NCBI RefSeq assembly: GCF_032268605.1 | Contig: NZ_CP130318.1 | Location: 177,501 to 240,000 of the forward strand | Direction of reading: 5' to 3' | DNA: 62,500 nucleotides | From: Paenibacillus aurantius | Lineage (GTDB): Bacteria > Bacillota > Bacilli > Paenibacillales > NBRC-103111 | Shown: positions 56,656 through 62,500 of the stretch, one piece after another | Position numbering within the stretch: position 1 is the first letter of the stretch | Layout: each line of letters opens with the position of its first letter | Program-made: the position numbers and the translations under genes | Notes under the pieces: model-generated | Database searches by the model: none | The model's input: the letters and a program-made list of their open reading frames with translations, nothing else | What the model was told of the DNA's origin: nothing

Positions 56656-57234
56656 ATGATTCTGGTTATCGATAATTTTGATTCTTTTACCTATAATCTC
56701 GTGCAGTACCTCGGTGAAATCGGGGAAGAGATCGTGGTCCGGCGCAATAACGAGATCGACCTGGAGGGCATTGCCGCCCTCAAGCCCGATCATATTCTCA
56801 TTTCTCCGGGGCCGTGTACCCCGAACGAAGCCGGGATCAGCCTTAGCTTGATCGACCGGTTCAAAGGCGAAATTCCTATTTTCGGTGTTTGCCTCGGCCA
56901 TCAGTCCATTGGACAAGCCTTTGGGGGAGACGTCATCCGGGCTGAGAAGCTCATGCACGGCAAAACGTCCCCGATCCACCATGACGGGCGGACCATTTTC
57001 AGCGGCCTGGACAATCCGTTCACCGCTACCCGTTACCACTCCTTGATCGTGAAGCGCGAAACCCTTCCGGATTGTCTGGAGATCAGCGCGTGGACGGAAG
57101 AAGGAGAAATCATGGGCTTGAGGCACAAGGAATATGCCATCGAAGGCGTCCAGTTCCATCCGGAATCGATCATCACCGACAACGGTATGCAGATTTTGCG
57201 GAATTTCCTCGGACGCCGGGCTGCTGGAGTGTAG
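56656..57234 (+). CDS. pabA: Glutamine amidotransferase (PabA/TrpG)
   Basis: The 192-residue class I amidotransferase supplies ammonia to PabB. The catalytic Cys79 is in [10 protein letters not shown], the His-Glu pair in FHPES. Starts [19 protein letters not shown]. In Bacillus this subunit can be shared with tryptophan synthesis (no separate trpG seen here). Stop lies 1 nt before pabC. Confidence 0.94.
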   Translation: MILVIDNFDSFTYNLVQYLGEIGEEIVVRRNNEIDLEGIAALKPDHILISPGPCTPNEAGISLSLIDRFKGEIPIFGVCLGHQSIGQAFGGDVIRAEKLMHGKTSPIHHDGRTIFSGLDNPFTATRYHSLIVKRETLPDCLEISAWTEEGEIMGLRHKEYAIEGVQFHPESIITDNGMQILRNFLGRRAAGV

Positions 57235-57235
57235 C

Positions 57236-58117
57236 ATGATTATTTCCCTTAACGGCGAACTGGTCCCTCAGGAGAAGGCTCTCGTATCCGCCTATGATCA
57301 TGGGTTTTTGTACGGGATGGGGTTGTTTGAGACCTTCCGTACCTATGCGGGGCGGCCTTTCCTGCTGGAGCGTCATCTTACCCGGCTCGCGGAGGGCTGC
57401 AGGGAGCTAGGCATCGAATACGTCCCTTCGGCGGAACGGATCGGCTCCCTTATCAACCGGCTGCTGGAGGCCAACGGCCTCTGGGATGCCTATTTCCGGC
57501 TCACGATTACGGCGGGAGAAGACCTGCTGGGCCTTCCCTCCGGTCCGTACCGGAATCCCACGGAAATCGGCTATATCAAAGAGCTGCCCCCTGTCTCTAA
57601 AGAAATAGAAGAAACGGGCAAAGCTCTGCAGAAGCTGCAGTTAAGGCGGAATTCGCCCGAAGGGGAGATTCGCCATAAATCCCTGCATTACATGAATAAC
57701 ATTATGGCCAAAAGGGAAATGGTTCAGTATCCGTGGTCGGTTGGAGCGGAGGGCCTATTCTTCACGGCAGAAGGCTTTGCGGCGGAAGGCATCGTCAGCA
57801 ACGTTTTTTTTATTTTCGGGGATATCCTTGCGACGCCGCCATTGTCGACCGGACTATTACCCGGGATAACCCGGGCTTTGGTGATGGAGCTGGCACGTTT
57901 AACCGATAGAAAAGTTGTCGAAGATTGTTACACGTGGAACGACATTCTTCGCGCGGATGAAATTTTTCTTACCAATTCCATTCAGGAAATCGTGCCGGTC
58001 ACCCGTCTTTATGATACGGATGGGCAGGACTGGATTGTAGGGAAGGGAGCAGCTGGTCCCGTTACCCGGCAGCTGATGCGGGAATACCGCCGTCTTACGG
58101 AAGGAGGCAGAGCATGA
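57236..58117 (+). CDS. pabC: 4-amino-4-deoxychorismate lyase
   Basis: The 293-residue fold-type IV PLP enzyme releases pyruvate and p-aminobenzoate. It has AYDHGFLYGMGLFETFRTY, RHKSLHYMNN with the PLP Lys148, and EGIVSNVFF with the phosphate-binding segment LTNSIQEIVPV. ATG at 57236 directly follows the pabA stop; an open extension upstream overlaps pabA. Stop overlaps folP (ATGA). Confidence 0.92.
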   Translation: MIISLNGELVPQEKALVSAYDHGFLYGMGLFETFRTYAGRPFLLERHLTRLAEGCRELGIEYVPSAERIGSLINRLLEANGLWDAYFRLTITAGEDLLGLPSGPYRNPTEIGYIKELPPVSKEIEETGKALQKLQLRRNSPEGEIRHKSLHYMNNIMAKREMVQYPWSVGAEGLFFTAEGFAAEGIVSNVFFIFGDILATPPLSTGLLPGITRALVMELARLTDRKVVEDCYTWNDILRADEIFLTNSIQEIVPVTRLYDTDGQDWIVGKGAAGPVTRQLMREYRRLTEGGRA

Positions 58118-58968
58118 ATACATCGGTACGCCGAATCCCTTGCGGTTCTTTAACCCTCGAGCTGGGGGCCAGAACCCAGATTATGGGTATTTTAAATATA
58201 ACCCCGGATTCGTTCTCCGATGGAGGACGGTATACGGCGGTAGAGGATGCCGTCCGTCAGGCCAAGCTTATGGTAAATGAGGGTGCGGACATTCTGGACA
58301 TTGGTGGAGAGTCCACTAGGCCGGGGGCGGAGCCAGTCAGTGCAGAGGAAGAACTGAACCGCGTCATTCCGGTGCTCGAGGCTCTTAAGGAAGCTTCCCT
58401 CTCCGTCCCAATCTCGATCGATACGTACAAAGCGGAGGTAGCGCGTAAAGCTCTTGAAGCCGGTGCCCATATTATCAACGATGTATGGGGGTTCAAGAGG
58501 GACCCGGCCATGGCCCGAACCGCCGCTGAATACGATTGTCCCGTCATTCTGATGCATAACCGCACGGATACCACCTACTCCAATTTTTTGGAGGATGTGG
58601 CGGCCGACCTGAAAGAAAGCATCCGGCTCGCCCGGGAGGCCGGGGTGAAGGAAGAACGGATTATTCTGGATCCGGGGATAGGGTTTGCCAAAAGCTACGA
58701 GCAGAACCTGTATCTTATGAATAGCCTCCATACGGTCCGCGACCTGGGCTACCCCGTCCTTCTCGCCACCTCCCGCAAAAGATCCATCCAGCGAACGCTT
58801 GATCTACCTGCGGACGAGGTGGTCGAGGGGACCATCGCCACCGTCGTGCTTGGTATTGCCCAGGGCTGTGAGATCGTCCGGGTTCACGATGTGCGGCCCA
58901 ATAAGAAGGCGGCCGTCATGGCCGATGCCATCGTCCGCTCCCATTCCACTTGCGAGGTGAGGCCTTAA
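58114..58968 (+). CDS. folP: Dihydropteroate synthase
   Basis: The 284-residue TIM-barrel enzyme joins p-aminobenzoate to dihydropterin. Motifs: IMGILNITPDSFSDGGR, GADILDIGGESTRPGAEPV, SIDTYKAEVARKAL, INDVWG, MHNR and LDPGIGFAK. Target of sulfonamides. Overlaps pabC by 4 nt and folB by 1 nt. Confidence 0.96.
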   Translation: MNTSVRRIPCGSLTLELGARTQIMGILNITPDSFSDGGRYTAVEDAVRQAKLMVNEGADILDIGGESTRPGAEPVSAEEELNRVIPVLEALKEASLSVPISIDTYKAEVARKALEAGAHIINDVWGFKRDPAMARTAAEYDCPVILMHNRTDTTYSNFLEDVAADLKESIRLAREAGVKEERIILDPGIGFAKSYEQNLYLMNSLHTVRDLGYPVLLATSRKRSIQRTLDLPADEVVEGTIATVVLGIAQGCEIVRVHDVRPNKKAAVMADAIVRSHSTCEVRP

Positions 58969-59846
58969 TGGATAAAATAACGCTAACCCGCATGGAGTTC
59001 TTCGGCTACCATGGGGTGTTTGCCGAGGAGAACAAGCTGGGCCAGCGGTTTTATATCGACGCCGACTTGTTCATGTCTCTGGCCGAAGCCGGAGAAAGCG
59101 ATGATCTGGAGCATACCATTAACTATGCCGAGGTTTATTATGCCATAGAGGAGATCGTGGAGAAGGAGACCTTCAAGCTGCTTGAAGCGCTGGCGGCACG
59201 CATTGCGGATACTCTTCTGACGAAATTCCCCCGGATCGAGGAGATTACCGTCCGGGTCATCAAGCCTCACCCTCCGTTCAAGATTTTCTTCGAAGGGGTA
59301 ACGGTGGAGATCCACCGCAAACGAACCTTCACCGCTTACATCGGACTCGGCTCGAACATGGGAAACCGGGAACAATACCTTCAGGAAGGAATCCGTCTGC
59401 TGAACCGCACGCCGGACGTTCGGATTACCCGCAAGTCTTCCGTTTACGAAACGGACCCATTCGGGTTTACGGACCAGGATCCTTTTCTCAATATGGCGGT
59501 GGAGGTTCAGACCGGGCTTTCTGCCCTGGAGCTGCTCCACCGGATGCTGGAGATCGAGCTGAAGCTCGGACGCAAACGGGAAGTCCGGTGGGGACCGCGT
59601 ACACTGGACTTGGACCTGTTGTCGTACAACCGGCAGATCTGGACCTCTCCGGAGCTGATTCTTCCTCATCCGGGCGTGAAGGAACGGGCCTTCGTTCTCA
59701 TTCCCCTTCAGGAGATCGCACCGGACGATGCCATCCCCGGTATCCCTTCACTCGCACAGCATGGGCTTTCGCTCCAAGGAAAGGAAGGCGTACGGAAATG
59801 GACCACTACCAGCTCGCCCAACGAATCCGGGCTTTCCGGAAGCTGA
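58968..59846 (+). CDS. folBK: FolB-FolK fusion: dihydroneopterin aldolase / HPPK
   Basis: The 292-residue single frame joins two usually separate enzymes. Residues 1-120 match FolB (FFGYHGVFAEENKLGQRF, TINYAEVYYAIEEIV, KPHPP). From about residue 122 (YIGLGSNMGNREQYLQEGI) to 275 match FolK (DQDPFLNMAVEV, GRKREVRWGPRTLDLDLL, PHPGVKERAFVL). The junction EIHRKRTFTAYIGLGSN has no stop or restart. ATG at 58968 follows GAGGTGAGG. The tail is dissimilar to either enzyme and overlaps yazB by 49 nt. Alternatively a sequencing indel removed a stop, but both domains read cleanly. Confidence 0.88.
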   Translation: MDKITLTRMEFFGYHGVFAEENKLGQRFYIDADLFMSLAEAGESDDLEHTINYAEVYYAIEEIVEKETFKLLEALAARIADTLLTKFPRIEEITVRVIKPHPPFKIFFEGVTVEIHRKRTFTAYIGLGSNMGNREQYLQEGIRLLNRTPDVRITRKSSVYETDPFGFTDQDPFLNMAVEVQTGLSALELLHRMLEIELKLGRKREVRWGPRTLDLDLLSYNRQIWTSPELILPHPGVKERAFVLIPLQEIAPDDAIPGIPSLAQHGLSLQGKEGVRKWTTTSSPNESGLSGS

Positions 59847-60013
59847 AGGGCTATACCCAGACTGAACTGGCCGAGGAAATCGGCGTATCTATAGCTATCA
59901 TAGGAGCCATCGAACGGGGAACGCGCAAGGCGGACCCCCGCCTAATCCGGCGGATTGCCGAGGCTCTTGGTGTGGAGGAAGAAGAAATGACCTCCGCACC
60001 CGAAAGGAGATAA
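59798..60013 (+). CDS. yazB: YazB-like XRE-family HTH regulator
   Basis: The 71-residue helix-turn-helix protein ([52 protein letters not shown]) matches YazB of B. subtilis, which also lies between folK and dusB. Its targets are unknown. ATG at 59798 lies inside folBK, with AAGGAAGG 9 nt upstream. Confidence 0.88.
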   Translation: MDHYQLAQRIRAFRKLKGYTQTELAEEIGVSIAIIGAIERGTRKADPRLIRRIAEALGVEEEEMTSAPERR

Positions 60014-60018
60014 TCAAC

Positions 60019-61035
60019 ATGCTGAAAATACGTGACGTCGTCGCTAACAATAGAGTGGTGCTCGCCCCGATGGCGGGGGTATGCAACCCGGCCTTCCGGC
60101 TCATTGCCAAAGAATTCGGCACCGGACTCGTCTGTGCCGAAATGGTGAGCGACAAGGCCATCGTCCACGGCAACTCCCGTACATTGGAGATGCTGTATGT
60201 CGATGAGAGGGAGAAGCCGCTCAGCCTTCAGATATTCGGAGGGGACACCGAGACGCTGGTGGAAGCGGCCAAGGTCGTGGATACCCAGACCAATGCCGAC
60301 ATTATCGACATCAACATGGGCTGCCCGGTTCCCAAAATTACCAAAAGCGAAGCCGGTGCCCGCTGGCTGCTTGACCCTTCTAAGATCGAGAAGATGATCT
60401 CCACCGTGGTGAAAGCCGTCTCCAAGCCGGTTACTGTCAAAATGCGGATGGGCTGGGATGACGAGCACATTTACGCGGTACAGAATGCGAAGGCTGTGGA
60501 GAACGGGGGAGGGTCCGCCGTTTCGGTTCATGGCCGTACCCGTGTCCAGATGTATACCGGCACCGCCAATTGGGACATCATCCGGGAAGTGAAGGAGAAC
60601 GTTTCAATTCCGGTCATCGGCAACGGAGACGTTCATACCCCGGAGGATGCCAAGCGGCTGCTTGATCTGACGGGAGCGGACGGAGTCATGATCGGCCGTG
60701 CCGCACTCGGGAATCCGTGGATGCTGTACCGGACCGTTCAATACTTGAACAACGGAGAGCTGGCCCCGGAACCGACAGCATCCGAGAAAATCCGCATCGC
60801 GATTCTCCATATGGACCGCCTGATCAACCTGAAAGGGGAGCATGTGGCGGTGAAAGAAATGCGCAAGCACATGGCCTGGTATTTGAAAGGTCTGCGCGGG
60901 TCGGCGAGTGTAAAGGATTCCATTATGGAGATGACGCGGCGCGACGATATGGTGAACGCGCTGGAGGAATTTGTCGCTCGTTTGGAGGACCAGCCGACCG
61001 CTCCGAGCGGCGAAGAAACGGCCTCCGTTCATTAA
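60019..61035 (+). CDS. dusB: tRNA-dihydrouridine synthase DusB
   Basis: The 338-residue FMN enzyme reduces uridines in the tRNA D-loop. Motifs: [19 protein letters not shown], catalytic Cys102 in [24 protein letters not shown] and GRAALGNPW. Starts 5 nt after yazB. Matches YacF. Confidence 0.95.
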   Translation: MLKIRDVVANNRVVLAPMAGVCNPAFRLIAKEFGTGLVCAEMVSDKAIVHGNSRTLEMLYVDEREKPLSLQIFGGDTETLVEAAKVVDTQTNADIIDINMGCPVPKITKSEAGARWLLDPSKIEKMISTVVKAVSKPVTVKMRMGWDDEHIYAVQNAKAVENGGGSAVSVHGRTRVQMYTGTANWDIIREVKENVSIPVIGNGDVHTPEDAKRLLDLTGADGVMIGRAALGNPWMLYRTVQYLNNGELAPEPTASEKIRIAILHMDRLINLKGEHVAVKEMRKHMAWYLKGLRGSASVKDSIMEMTRRDDMVNALEEFVARLEDQPTAPSGEETASVH

Positions 61036-61067
61036 GACGGCTTCGTTTTTGGGGGTTCTGCCTGACA

Positions 61068-61096
61068 TTGACATTTAGAACCCCTTGCAATATAAT
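61068..61096 (+). promoter_or_regulatory. Sigma-A promoter of greA
   Basis: TTGACA (61068-61073), exactly 17 bp, TATAAT (61091-61096): perfect hexamers and spacing. Confidence 0.9.
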
Positions 61097-61102
61097 CAGT
61101 CA

Positions 61103-61311
61103 ATAAACCGGACAGGTTGACGCTTGCAGTCATCTTGCCGGTACCCGGTAATATACTATTTTTAAGCTACCGTTAAGGGCTATCGCCCGGTTAACGGCAT
61201 CAAATACGGTGAGATTCATACGGACGTCTAACTCGTTCAACCGCTTCGGTAACGGAACGGGAGAACACTGAGGTATGGAAAATCTTTCACATGACGGGAG
61301 ATCTGTAAGGG
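61103..61311 (+). ncRNA. Long structured 5' leader of greA
   Basis: The promoter leaves a leader of about 205 nt. CCGTTAA (61170-61176) pairs with TTAACGG (61191-61197) around GGGC-TATC-GCCC, with a GG bulge, an 11-bp hairpin without a T-run. Another hairpin, ACCG-CTT-CGGT, lies near 61242-61255. I do not recognise a known RNA class. Confidence 0.4.
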
Positions 61312-61788
61312 ATGAGTGAAAAAGAAGTACTTCTCACGCAGGAAGGCCTGAAGAAGCTCGAAGAAGAGCTGGAGACACTTAAATCCGTCAAACGCCGCGA
61401 AGTCGCCGAAAGAATCAAAGTAGCCATCGGATATGGCGACATCAGTGAGAATTCCGAGTATGAAGACGCCAAGAATGAACAGGCTTTCATTGAAGGCCGG
61501 ATCATTACTTTGGAGAAGATGCTTCGCAACGCCCGGATTATTAACAACGAAGAAGTCGATATCAATACGGTTAGTGTCGGCTCTATCGTAACCCTGAAGG
61601 ATTTGGAATACGGAGATACGGTGGAGTATTCCATCGTGGGAACAGCGGAATCGGACCCTTTTCAGAACAAAATTTCAAACGAAAGCCCCGTTGGCAAGGC
61701 CATCCTGGGCAAGAAAAAAGGCTCGACCGTTGAAGTCAACGTACCCGCGGGTATCATCCAATACCAAATCATCGATATCAAAAAGTAA
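61312..61788 (+). CDS. greA: Transcript cleavage factor GreA
   Basis: The 158-residue factor rescues backtracked RNA polymerase. N-terminal coiled coil (about residues 5-78) contains the catalytic tip [13 protein letters not shown], followed by the FKBP-like domain ([39 protein letters not shown]). ATG at 61312 with AAGGG upstream. A B. subtilis equivalent is not in this block. Confidence 0.96.
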   Translation: MSEKEVLLTQEGLKKLEEELETLKSVKRREVAERIKVAIGYGDISENSEYEDAKNEQAFIEGRIITLEKMLRNARIINNEEVDINTVSVGSIVTLKDLEYGDTVEYSIVGTAESDPFQNKISNESPVGKAILGKKKGSTVEVNVPAGIIQYQIIDIKK

Positions 61789-61823
61789 CGATCGGCTCTT
61801 AAGTGAATTTAATCCGCTGCGGA

Positions 61824-61848
61824 AAAGCTTCCTTAGGGGAGCTTTTTG
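61824..61848 (+). terminator. greA terminator
   Basis: AAGCTTCC-TTAG-GGGAGCTT then five T. Confidence 0.85.
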
Positions 61849-61931
61849 TAATAACGGACATTACTAATGGAGGGTTAAACGCCTGGCTCCCGCAGGGAGG
61901 CGAAGCCGTTTATCCTTGTGAAGGAGATTAG

Positions 61932-62500
<569 letters not shown>

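Overview
The window is chromosomal DNA from an endospore-forming Firmicute of the order Bacillales, most likely a GC-rich member of Paenibacillaceae (inference). It matches the classic rrn-to-lysS block near the Bacillus subtilis origin almost gene for gene: tmk, darA, yaaR, holB, ricT, yabA, yabB, rsmI, abrB, tatD, yabE, rnmV, rsmA, yabG, veg, sspF, ispE, purR, ridA, spoVG, glmU, ctc, pth, fin, mfd, spoVT, yabM, mazG, hbs, rqcP, yabP, yabQ, divIC, yabR, tRNA-Met, spoIIE, yabS, yabT, tilS, hprT, ftsH, coaX, hslO, cysK, pab/fol genes, dusB and lysS. I see no insertion sequence, prophage, CRISPR array or defence system. Differences from B. subtilis carry most of the interest.

Layout. 1-1.6 kb: 3' third of a 23S rRNA gene, a 5S gene, and three degenerate tandem copies of the 5S tail plus terminator. 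1.6-9.6 kb: a reverse-strand membrane protein, the anti-sigma factor gin, a PLP decarboxylase, then the tmk-rsmI replication/translation operon. 9.6-15.3 kb: tandem repeats, reverse-strand abrB, an HD phosphohydrolase with a cluster of Spo0A-type boxes, tatD, reverse-strand ecsAB, then a c-di-AMP (ydaO) riboswitch. 15.3-26.6 kb: yabE through fin, with recognisable sigma-A, -B-like, -F, -G, -H and -K promoters. A small reverse-strand protein with an Hfq/LSm-like pattern sits between ctc and pth. 26.9-43.3 kb: mfd, a PrsA lipoprotein, spoVT, a SpoVB-like flippase, mazG, hbs, rqcP, the yabP-yabQ-divIC group, an S1/RGG protein, tRNA-Met, spoIIE, and a vWA/kinase pair. 43.3-54.9 kb: tilS, hprT, ftsH, a nadABC-coaX cofactor operon, hslO, a membrane-anchored peptidyl-prolyl isomerase and cysK. 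55-62.5 kb: pabB-pabA-pabC-folP-folBK (fused)-yazB-dusB folate operon, greA with a long structured leader, and the start of lysS.

How the genes work together. Housekeeping information processing (tmk, holB, yabA, rsmI, rsmA, rnmV, pth, mfd, tilS, dusB, greA, lysS) is interleaved with sporulation control (gin, abrB, yabG, sspF, spoVG, fin, spoVT, ricT, yabP/Q, spoIIE). Two anti-sigma switch proteins, Gin and Fin, lie 24 kb apart. c-di-AMP signalling appears twice, as the DarA receptor and the ydaO riboswitch upstream of the cell-wall protein YabE. Folate, NAD and CoA synthesis form tight overlapping operons. metS, yazA and prs, present in the equivalent B. subtilis block, are missing here.

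The best candidates for something undescribed are the LSm-like small protein, unassigned structured leaders before glmU, ctc and greA, the T-box-like remnant after yabA, and the Spo0A-box cluster at the HD gene. All family calls come from reading protein sequences by eye; no search was run.
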